Assembly (NCBI GenBank): GCA_037349315.1 | Contig: JBAIAC010000278.1 | Span: 558,001-622,000 of the forward strand | Direction: 5' to 3' | Source: Chelydra serpentina | Taxonomy: Eukaryota; Chordata; Testudines; Chelydridae | DNA: 64,000 nt | Shown here: one piece after another, positions 42,010 to 51,900 of the stretch | Position numbering within the stretch: the stretch's first letter is position 1 | Layout of the letters: each line of letters begins with the position of its first letter | The notes under the pieces: model-generated | The model's database searches: none | What the model was told of the DNA's origin: nothing | What the model saw: only the letters and a program-made list of their open reading frames with translations | Program-made: the position numbers and the translations under genes

Positions 42010-43100
42010 ATATGGCGTCATCTCCGAGCCTCGCTGTGGTGCAGCGAATGACATGGCATCGTCTCCTAGCCTCGCTGTGGTGTGGCCAATGACAGGACGT
42101 TGTCTCTGAGCCGCGCTGTGGTGTGGCCAATGACACGGCTTCGCCTCAGAGCCTCGCTGTGGTGCAGCGAATGACAGGGCGTGGCCTCAGAGCCTCGCTG
42201 TGGTGTGGCCAATGACAGGGCGTTGTCTCTGAGCCGCGCTGTGGTGTGGCCAATGACATGGCTTCGCCTCAGAGCCTCGCTGTGGCGCAGCGAATGACAA
42301 GGCGTGGCCTCAGAGCCTCGCTGTAGCATGGCCAATGACAGGGCGTGGCCTCAGAGCCTCGCTGTGGCGCAGCGAATGACAGGGCGTGGCCTCAGAGCCT
42401 CGCTGTGGCGCAGCCAATGACAGGGCGTGGCCTCAGAGCCTCGCTGTGGCATGGCCAATGACAGGGCGTCGTCTCTGAGCCGCGCTGTGGTGTGGCCAAT
42501 GACACGGCTTCGCCTCAGAGCCTCGCTGTGGCGCAGCGAATGACAGGGCGTGGCCTCAGAGCCTCGCTGTGGCATGGCCAATGACAGGGCGTCGTCTCTG
42601 AGCCGCGCTGTGGTGTGGCCAATGACACGGCTTCGCCTCAGAGCCTCGCTGTAGCATGGCCAATGACAGGGCGCCGCCTCAGAGCCTCGCTGTGGCACCG
42701 CCAATGATATGGCGTCGCCTCGGAGCCTCGCTGTGGTGCTATGGTCACCAGACGTCCCAATTTTATAGGGACAGTCCCGATTTTGGGGTCTTTTTCTTAT
42801 ATAGGCTCCTATTACCCCCCACCCTCTGTCCCGATTTTTTACACTTGCTGTCTGGTCACCCTATGTGGCGCAGCCAATGACATGGCATCGCCTCAGGGCA
42901 TCTTGACGTCAGGACGAAGTATCAAGGTGGCGCCTCAGAGCCTCTCTGTGGCGCGGCGAGTGACGGGGCGTTGCCTCAGAGCCTCACTGTGGCACGGCCA
43001 ATGACAGGGCATCGCCTCAGAGCCTCGCTGTGGCACGGCCAATGACAGGGCGTCGCCTCAGAGCCTCGCTGTGGCACGGCCAATGACACGGCGTCGCCTC
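42010..43100 (+). repeat. 42-bp minisatellite carrying CCAAT boxes
   Basis: About 22 units of about 42 bp, for example GTGGCCTCAGAGCCTCGCTG + TGGCGCAGCGAATGACAGGG. Many units read GGCCAATGACA (a CCAAT box), others AGCGAATGACA. A hAT-like MITE interrupts it at 42740-42863. The 14-codon period yields open frames on the minus strand that are artefacts. Confidence 0.92.
42740..42863 (+). mobile_element. hAT-like MITE, copy 3 (124 bp)
   Basis: Same family as 2079-2202. The left end is mutated (TATGGTCACCAGA), the right end is TCTGGTCACCCTA. The 8-bp flanks are TGTGGTGC (42732-42739) and TGTGGCGC (42864-42871), inside one minisatellite unit. Confidence 0.88.
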
Positions 43101-44191
43101 ATGGCATCACGACGTCAGGACGAAGTATCAAGATGGCAGCTCAGAGCTTCGCTGTGGTGCTGAGAAGCATAATGGCGTCATGTGAGGATATGGTGACAAA
43201 GCATTACGAGAGTCACTGAGATACAGCGAGATGCCACGGGGCAGCACCTGCGAATATCACTCAATTGTGGTGCTGAAATGCCTGTGGTGTCAAAATGCAA
43301 GATGTTGTGTCCCATGATGTCATAGGGTGGTGATGTCATCACACTGCGCCTCAACCCCCTCGTGACATTTAGGGAATTTCTGACATCATTTGGGGATAAT
43401 CCCTTTCCTCCTGCGACCCCGCACCAATGCCCTGCAAAACTTGGAGCGCACTGATCGAATCAAGGCCAAATCTGGAAAAAAACCAGGACAGGTTACAACA
43501 CTCCTTACAATGCTGTCTAGAGCCAGTCTCTGAGTAACTTTCTGGTGACGCTCTCCAAGGTGGCCAGTTAATCACTAGCAGCGTGGGAAACAGAACTCAC
43601 AGCCTTCGTCTCTAAAAATATAGGCCCATATTTGGGGAGCTAAAGTCAGACCTGCACTAGCTCCGTATCCCAGCAACAGGGACTTATATTAGAGTAGGCC
43701 CGCTATGTCACATAGTCCTAAAATGCAGCCAAGATTCGCCCTTCGGCCCGTAACCGCCGGAGTTGGATAGAGGTGAATAACTCCAATGGAAAATCAACCA
43801 AGATACAAAGATGAGCAAGAACGACGTTTGAAGACATTTAATTCTGGTGCACACACGGATTTGTCTGGCTTCTGGTAAGTTATCAATGGGGTCCTTATGG
43901 GTCAGAATGCTGCTGCCCCAGCTGTGAAAGGCAACAACAGTGCATTTCCTGCTCAGGACGTCAGGGTCGTACCAGCCACTCTAAAAATGTAACGGGTGCC
44001 TGTTCCTCCCTGCATCTCCAATGCCACGTGTGCCTAGTTTGTGGATGGAAAGCTGCAGCCCTGCAGAGCCAATACAACTTTGGGAGAACAGGCGGGAGGC
44101 CTAGCGGCCTCCTTTCCATGCATACATGACTCCTAAGTTACATGCTCGCCTGGAGAACAGAGCACGAAGCCCCAGGTTTTTTTATTTATAA

Positions 44192-44391
44192 ATGGAGATA
44201 TGCCTATCTCCTAGAACTGGAATGACCTTGAAAGGTCATCGAGTCCAGTCCCCTGCCTTCACTAGCAGGACCAAGTACTTTCCCCTGACAGATTTTTGCC
44301 ACAGATTCCTAAATGGCCCCCTCAAGGATTGAACTCACAACCCTGGGTTTACCAGGCCAATGCTCAAACCACTGAGCTATCCCTCCCCCTA
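44192..44391 (-). mobile_element. tRNA-derived SINE of the Cry I/tortoise Pol III type
   Basis: Read on the minus strand, the head is GGGATAGCTCAGTGGTTTGA (A box TAGCTCAGTGGTT, complement of 44367-44379). The B box follows (GGTTGTGAGTTCAATCC, complement of 44326-44342), then a tRNA-unrelated body and a CR1-like tail near 44196-44245. This family is known from cryptodiran turtles and shares its 3' tail with CR1. Confidence 0.85.
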
Positions 44392-45149
44392 AGGTCCTGA
44401 GTGCAAGTCCCCATCTGAGGCTGGAAAAACCACAGCTTGATTTTCAGCAACTCACCTGAGCTCGGAGTCATTCGTGGAGTCTCCTCCCCTGGACCGACGC
44501 AGCTGGGACTGGGGTTTCCTGAGTGCATTGTCCTTCGTGGTGGTGAGCAGAGCCTACGCCAGCCAGTGAGCACGCTGCTGCTCAGTGCTACGCTGGGCGA
44601 TGCACTGAGATGACACCGAGGGCACTGCCCATATGGTCTGATACGCTACATGTGGCAAACACATGACAGGACAGGGGGTTGGTGGGGAGGGCAAATGGGG
44701 TATAGTAAATCGTTAGTCTCCAGCAGTTACAGATCTGACTGCTGGCCTCTTTCTAGCCCAGTGTCCTCCTCTGCTGTCCTGGATCAAACCATCAGGTCTG
44801 GTATTCCACTTGCTGCCTCACCTCTGCTGCACCCACCTACTGATCTCCCACTCCAGCAGGACCCTTCCGAATTTCCCCTCCCCAGGGGAATGTTGGTAGC
44901 ACCCTTCTGTGCAGTGGCTTCTTATTGTGGCCTCTGACCATAGCTGAAAGCGTCTGACGCTGAGGGCCTGGGGAGACAAAGGGAGAGGACAACTGCTCTT
45001 TTTGGGCCTACCGAGATTGTGGATGAACTGGTCTCCAACCCCAAGGACACCCCCTGAGTTTTCCCAACACTCACTGAGTAAAGCAGGGTGGGGCGTGGGC
45101 TTGATCTTGATGAGCGTCTGGTCCCTCTCACACTCAGATATATAGCTGG

Positions 45150-45360
45150 GAGTGAGGTCTAGAGAGCCAGGACTCAGCCTCTGTTCCTAACTCTGCTGTT
45201 GCCTTTGCCACTGGTTTGTCTCTCTGTGCCTCAGTTTCCTCCTCTGTATAAGAGGGATAATTCTCCGAGCTGGCAGGGATCTGTGTTCCCTTGAGACAGT
45301 GATTTCAGTGCCGGCTACCAGCACATACTATAAGAAATGCTGAACCCCTTGCCTCACTGG
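45150..45360 (+). mobile_element. MIR SINE
   Basis: 'GAGAGCCAGGACTCAGCCTC', 'TCTCTGTGCCTCAGTTTCCT' and 'CCTCTGTATAAGAGGGATAA' in MIR order. Confidence 0.75.
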
Positions 45361-47934
45361 GGTTGCTGGATTAGAGGGTTACATAGTTGCAGCTACGTTT
45401 TCTCTATTAATTTCTCAGTCAATCCAGAGCCGGCAAAGGGTGCTGGTCTATTTGGGCGCAGTGGGGCAGGGAGCTCCTGAAAAGAGGAGAGGCCAAAAAA
45501 GAACTAGGGTCACTGATCACGAGACAATGGAAGCGGGGCAGGGTGGGAGGCTCAGCCAAAGGGTGCCAGCATGGGAGGTGATTGGCAGCCCTGGAACCAT
45601 GGGCAGAGGAAGGGCTGGCTACACATACAAGCTGGGGGCTGTAACGACCTGCTCTACTGCTGGAGGTGGGTGGGGAGAGTTAAGTCTCCGTGGCCCATTC
45701 AGACCTTATCCTCCCCGCCAGCCCGGGGGAGGTTTCTGTGACAGCGAGACCTTGGCTGAGAGCCACCGGATCGGTGCCCAAAGCTCCCATCAGCTGATCC
45801 TGACTTTCAATCCCTGGTGCCCTGGCCTGATGATCTTGCAGTGAAACACACTGCAACCTACTCATGGTCTCCTGAGTCTCATGCTGCCTCAGCAAAAGGG
45901 CTGTTTCTGGTGTGTGGAAGGGTCAATATTTGTTCACATCTCAAATATTTGCTTAAACTTGGCAGTTGAGGCAGCAGGACAGGAGCCACCGAGGAGGGCC
46001 AGGGGGCAGGCCCCTGCGGCGAGGTTGGGGAGCGTTGGGAGTGCTGCTGGTAGAAGTCATCATCCCCTGGATCCATCAGCAGGTACCCTATGGGGTAGAT
46101 CCCACAATCACAGCTGATGCTAGGGCAGCAAACCAGTGAGGAAGAGAGCGGCTCGGGGACCACAGCGTCCTGCTGTCAGTCCAGAGAGGGAAAAGGCCCT
46201 AAGGGGAACGGGGGTGTGTAATGATAACACTACGCTACTGTTTTATGGGTGCAAAGCGCTACACTACCCCGCATCTGGCACTGGCTAAGCCAGTCCCCCT
46301 TGAACTTCTCTCTGGGGAAATGAAGCCTTGGAAGGGTCGGCCGAGCCTCGCTCCGTGCCCAGATGTGATTGCAGCCAGATACTTGGCCCGGGTGCGTGAG
46401 TCAGGCCAGTCCCTCTGGAGCTGCTGAACTCCACCGCCCCTTCCGCAAGCAGGTCAAAGCGACCCGAGCTGGGGCTGCTCAGAGCTAGCGGTAGCCCTGT
46501 CAGGCAGGCAAATTGGCAGAGCAGCTGCGTAAGCCAGCCTTGGCCATTGTTCAAGGTTAATAGCACGGGCCTCTGGCAGGCCTTTTCCTTCGCTCAACCC
46601 TTCCCTGAACAGCCGGGAACTGAAGGCACCAGCCCAGAGGCCATCCAGAGCTGCTCCGAATTGTGGCGGATGGTGCAGCCGCCCCTGGGAGCCCGGTCAT
46701 TCCCAGGGGTCTATGGTGCCCCTCCTCTGGCAGGCAATTACACCACCCTGAGCAGCCAAGCACTGAGAAGCCTATTGCTTCAAGTGATGAAGGGCAGCCA
46801 CTGGCCACTACGAAAGGCCCATTGCCTTGGCGTGTGTTGCTGACAAAGTGGGGTGTCAGGCCCAGCGAGGAACATGAGGTGGTTAAACGCCTTGTGGAGC
46901 CCACACGCCTCTTGTCAGCCCAGCAACCCCTCCAGCCAGGGCGGGTCAAGTTAACACCAGCAGCTGAGGTGGAGCAGTAAGAGAAGGGGAGGGGACAGGG
47001 ACATGCCAGCAGGAAGAGGGACTGGGGGGTCAGGGCCCTCATTCCCCCACTCCGGGAACAATGTATAAATGGAGGGTCCGGCTGGTGCAGTAGGTGCCAA
47101 AGGTAAAAAAAACCCCAACCCAAGCTCCTTATGCTTCAGCCGTGTTCACTTCCAGTGAAAACTGGACCAAGGGACACTTGTTACCTGCCCCGGTGGACAT
47201 GACCCTGGGCGTCTGCCCCACTAGCCGGGGAAAGGTCAGATATGCCTGAGTTCCTCCATGTTCATCACATCCCCCTGGTCAGAGCTGGCTCTTCGGGGCC
47301 CATTAACAGCAGCTTTCACTCGGGCACCCCCAGCAAGGATGGGGTGGCAAGGGCACCCCCCCACCCCAGTCTGAACACCAGAGGGGTGCATGGGTGTGGG
47401 TGTGACTTAACAGCCATTAAAGCAGCTGATTGTCAGTAAAACTGCAGAAGCCCCCCCCCCCCCCCTTCAGGAAATGTTCCACCCTGGGACTTAGCCACTC
47501 CTCCATGTGCGACGTCCCCTGCTGCACAGAGGATTCGGGTCTCAGCTGCCGCGCCTGCCTCTTTGGCTCAAGCTGTGGAGACTTCTGCCTCTGAGGGGCC
47601 CCGGTTTAAGCCCCGCTATTGCCCAAGATGGCAGCTGTCGCCCATGGCTAGAGCAGGAGCTGGTGGAAAACGCTGGTCCGTGGCATTGCCTAACACCAGT
47701 ACCACCCCCCATGCCTCGGTATTTGCTACGTCGCCACCAGATAGTTAAAGCTGCAAACAGCTTCCCGCTGCTAGCCCTGGCTGGCGTGGACAGGGATACG
47801 GTGCTGGAAACTGTCCCATAGGCTAAGCCCCATTGGGTCCTTCAGAATCCACTGCTCAGACTAATCACCCCTGCCCCTCATTGCACAGGAAACGGGACCA
47901 TTGCGAGCAGTTCCAACTGCAGTGTGGCTAGAGG

Positions 47935-47940
47935 TTTATT
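47935..47940 (-). terminator. CNPY2: Candidate CNPY2 poly(A) signal
   Basis: First AATAAA on the minus strand after the CNPY2 stop, about 930 bp downstream. The distance is plausible but unproven. Confidence 0.4.
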
Positions 47941-48244
47941 CTACTGGCCTCTGTCAGAGATCACAGCGATCTGCAGCCACAAGGCCCCCAGGAAACAGAC
48001 CTGAGACATTTAAAAACAAGCCCTTCAGAATAGCACGACTGCCCCTGGAAAACTGGATCCCTCCACCCTGCGCAGGCAGCTGTTGCTAGCAGAGCGCCGA
48101 CTCGGCTGTGTCTTCGCCGGCTGTCATTTGAGCTCAATACCCGCTGCTCCTGCTGCTGGTGGCTGGAAGTGTCCCCTTTGGACAGATGATGGTGGAGAAG
48201 TCTCTGTGCGGTCCCCTTCCCCTGGGCCCTTCAGAAAAGCCACA

Positions 48245-48350
48245 GAGAAGTGAGTTGCCCAAGGTCACGGTGAGACAGCGGCAGAGCCAGAACAGAACCC
48301 GAGTCCTGACTCCAGTTCTGTAGCCACTAGACTACATTGCTGCCCAGAAT
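48245..48350 (-). mobile_element. MIR SINE fragment
   Basis: 'GAAGTGAGTTGCCCAAGGTC', 'GGCAGAGCCAGAACAGAACC' and 'GTAGCCACTAGACTACATTG' are reverse MIR. Confidence 0.75.
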
Positions 48351-48869
48351 CAAACCTGGGAGGTCTCACTCCACCAGCCCTTCTAGAACTTGGAGTCCTG
48401 ATGCCCATGCCTGGCTCTGCCCCCCACACAGCATCACCTCTCAGAGCTGGAACAGAACCCAGGAGTCCTGGTTACTGGCCCCCTTTCCTCTTCCCAAGAG
48501 CGGACACTCCCACCCCAAGACAGTTACCGTGGAAGAGCAACCAAAATAAATAAGACATAAAAGCACCAGAGTAGGTGGGCAGGGGGAGGAGGGGTCAAAT
48601 CCAGACTCAGGACCCTACAGGCACATCTGTCCATCTCCTCGAGGAAGGGATGAGGGAGGAAACATCGACAGCCTAAAGGCAGATTGAAAGTCAAGTGATC
48701 CCGAGGGGGCGGGAGAAGGACAAGGTCTTTCCCTCCGAAGGAAGTTTCTGTCCTGCTTTCCTCCCCGGGCGAAGATTGGGGTTTCCAGGGGACACCCAGC
48801 AAGGCTCCCAGGCGGGTAGGGGAGGAGTCCGCCGCAGGGGGTGTCCAGTTTGACCCAGGCCTTGGCGCG

Positions 48870-48913
48870 TCACAGCTCATCGTGGGGGATGTTCAGGGCA
48901 TGGTCGCACAGAT
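48870..48913 (-). CDS. CNPY2: CNPY2 last coding exon (HDEL)
   Basis: 44 bp of coding sequence after acceptor GCGTAG|AT, encoding (D)LCDHALNIPHDEL and TGA at 48870-48872. It completes the Asp codon split with the previous exon and supplies the sixth cysteine. Confidence 0.95.
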
Positions 48914-51900
48914 CTACGCATACAAGCACAAGCTGTTAGAACTTACCAGGCTGGACCAGAGCCGAGGCCCAACCAATCCAGTGTCCAGCACCAGCCGCTC
49001 CAGAGAAAGGGTAAGAACCCCAGAGGAGGCAGTTGTGGGACAATCTCCTCCTGACCCCCCACCACCCTGCCCCGAATTAGAGGTTGGTTCATGCAGTGAA
49101 GCTGCAGAGCTCATGTTCCTTACACAACTTGCTCTAACTTCTCGCTGGCTGGTCTCTCTAGCACATCAAACGTCTAATCCCTTTCGGAAGCTCGCTTTTG
49201 GCCCCGGGCAGATCTTGCGACAGTGAGTTCCACCGGCTAACTGTGCGGTGTGTAAAAAGTACTTCCTTTTCTCAGCTGGGAATTTATACCTCTCGATTTC
49301 ACTGAATGTCCCGGCATTATTTACAGGACGGTTGCACCTGGAGGCCACGAAGCAGGGATCAGGTCCCATTGGGATAGTTTCCTACACCTGCCGACAACTG
49401 GCTCAGCCCCAGAGTTTACAAGTATCTTGCTGCCAGTCCTCAAGCTGGCTCTGTTTCCAAATCAGATCTTCAGTAACATTTCTATCCAACTGCAGGAAAC
49501 AGACAGCAGCTACCCAAACTGGCTTAGCAGCCCATGGCCTGGGAAGTCTGCAGCTGCCCTGTCCCTTTTAACATGCGAGATGGTTCCCATATGCTCCTCA
49601 GCCTGTATTATCCCAAACACCACACACTGGCTCACAGCCGCTTTGTTGACCGCAGCATTTTCTAGCATCTTTCACACCAAAGCACTTCATCTACCTGGAG
49701 GATCATTTCAGCCTCACTGAACTGCAGCCACCTCTAGGGTGGGATGCAGCAGCTGTTCGACACGGTACAGCATCACACAGCGGCCTCGGTTTTGAAAGAA
49801 CAGCAGCAGCGTGTATGTGAACGAAACATTCACTGAAGCACACAGCAGCCAAGGGGCCGGCTGGATGTGCAGCCCAAGGACAAGGCTGCTGCTCACGTGA
49901 GGACTGAAAGATCTGGCTGCCAGCCAGAGACAGGGACTGTGACCGGCGGGGTGGGGGGGGGGGGAAACCTTCACACTTTAGTTAGCGGCTAATGAAAGCG
50001 GCGGCTGTTTGAACAGAGCTGTTGAAGTTGGCCTTTGACCCAGACAGCGCAGATGGCAGGAGCTCTCGGCTGAAGACACACGCTGCTGTGGCATGCAGAG
50101 CGATCAGGTGGGCAGGTCCAGGGAGATACGAGGATGGAGGTGTAAAGCCAGGGTCCCTTTGCAACAGCTTGGACAGGAACGAACAAAGGTCAGGCGGCAC
50201 CCAGGGCTGCCTCCCAAAAACAACTTAGCGGGATGGGGAAATCAGTCCCTGAAGAGCAGCACATGCTCTTGAGAATGAGAATCCCCGGCACCAATGAGGC
50301 TGGGCTGGTTGTGGGAGGAGCCACTGTCCCTTGGCCCTGCCTCAGGAACGCTTGGCACAAGCTGGAGTTTCCCCAAAAAGCTGCAGGTGGTTAGAAAAGG
50401 CAGCGTGAAATACATCTTCTGACCTCGGCTCTATTCCCAGCCCAGCCGCTGACCTGCTGTGGGACCCTGGGCAAGTCAACGCAACACTGCCTCAGTTTGC
50501 TGATCTGTAAAATGGGGCTAATGACCCTGGCTGTACCTTCGTGAAGGGCTTTGAGGTCTACGCACAAAGTGCGCTGGGTAACAGCTAAGTATCATTACTT
50601 CCTTTCTTTCTTTCCTTCTTGTTTATGAATAGTTTTATTTAATGGCTTCTCCTTAGTACTCAATAGAGTATCTGGGGAGTTAGCCAGCACTCTACAACTG
50701 GGAGGTGGTATCCCTGTGTTATAGATGGGGAAACCGAGGCACAGAGTGGGGGAAGTGACTTGACCAAGGTCGTACGGAGTCTATAGCAGAGCCCCTGTAC
50801 CAGCGATGCTGCAGCCCTGGTGCATGATGGGAAGTGGGGAATAACATTGATTGAGTACAGGGGACCAGCCACTGTATCCTGGCTAAATACTTTATATGGC
50901 AGCACCCCGCTCCCTGCACCCTGCTAACGGCTTCTGCCCCGTTGAAGGGCCCATCTCGTTCCTCGAGTGGTGAATTCAGCTCTCCGCTTCTCTGCTGAGG
51001 CTGCCAAGGAGCCCACTGGAGCCAACCACAATGGCTGAGACTGATCCCCGTTTCACACAGGAGCTGCTGACCAGCCATAGATGGTGGCTGCTGACTGGGC
51101 TTGGCCTCCAGGCAGCCATCGAGAGGCGAACGAAAGCCTCCAGGCTCTGTCTGTTTAAAACGAACACAAGGAGGTATTTCTTCACCCAACGCACAGTCAA
51201 CCTGTGGAACTCCTTGCCAGAGGATGTTGTGAAGGCCAATATACCAGGGTTCAAAAAAGATACGTTCATGGAGGATAGGTCCATCAATGGCTATTAGCCA
51301 GGGTGGGCAGGGATGGTGTCCCTAACCTCTGTTTGCCAGAAGCTGGGAATGGGCGACAGGGGATGGATCACTTGACGATTCCCTGGTCTGTTCATTCCCT
51401 CTGGGGCACCTGGCACTGGCCACTGCCGGAAGACAGGATACTGGGCTGGGTGGACTTTTGGTCTGACCCAGAGCGGCTGTTCTTATGTTCCCTGTCTCAC
51501 TAGCCCCCCCGGCCCAAGCGGCAGGGGAGCCTCACTTACCGGTCCGCTTGCTGCAGAGCCGATCCTTGACGTTGTCCGTCTCACGGGAAAAGAACTCAAT
51601 GAGCTCATCTTCATACTCCTCAGCGATTCTCTCGCACTGCAACGGGGGCCAGAGAGGGTCAGAAAGGGGTCACATGGGGCAGCCAGGGTGCCAGTGACAG
51701 AGAGGAGAAACTGCGGCTGGGACAGCCCCAGGCACAGAAACAGCGGCCCCACCAGCCCCTGGCCTGCTCTGCGGTGGCAAAGCACAGTGGTCAGGCTGCA
51801 GGGGGGATGGGGGTCAGCGCTCTGCAGTCCAGGGTTACGCCCTGGGGCGTTGCTAGTGAGAGCGGCCTGGTGTCTCCCACTCATCCACCGGCGCCCAGGA

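Larger units (their letters stand above)
43101..47914. other. Intergenic region between CS and CNPY2
   Basis: No protein-coding gene recognised. Starts with a degenerate ATGGCGTCA-rich tract (to about 43340), then the Cry I-like SINE (44192-44391) and a MIR (about 45150-45360). Short frames at 45440-46160 and 46557-47123 match no family I know. Confidence 0.6.
47915..48869 (-). other. CNPY2: Likely CNPY2 3' UTR
   Basis: Sequence between the CNPY2 stop and the AATAAA at 47935-47940. Includes reverse MIR pieces at about 48245-48350 and 48435-48500. Confidence 0.4.
48914..51539 (-). other. CNPY2: CNPY2 last intron
   Basis: 2.6 kb intron. Contains a forward MIR (about 50385-50600), a reverse MIR (about 50695-50830) and a CR1 fragment (about 51135-51490) that ends 49 bp from the upstream exon's donor. 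No exon seen. Confidence 0.85.

Noticed and set aside
42066..42704. Repetitive minus-strand frames (SEALRRSRVIGHTTARLRD type)
   Set aside because: A 42-bp minisatellite equals 14 codons; open frames are expected by chance.
44326..44391. tRNA gene on the minus strand
   Set aside because: A and B boxes are present, but the sequence continues into a SINE body with a CR1-like tail and the cloverleaf is degraded, so it is a SINE head.
45879..46163. 94-codon minus-strand frame with SCDCGIYPIGYLLMDPGDDD
   Set aside because: Looks protein-like for a short stretch but has no splice support or family I recognise; left unannotated.
51031..51297. 88-codon plus-strand frame in CNPY2 intron
   Set aside because: Its second half is the end of CR1 ORF2; the first half is unrelated sequence.
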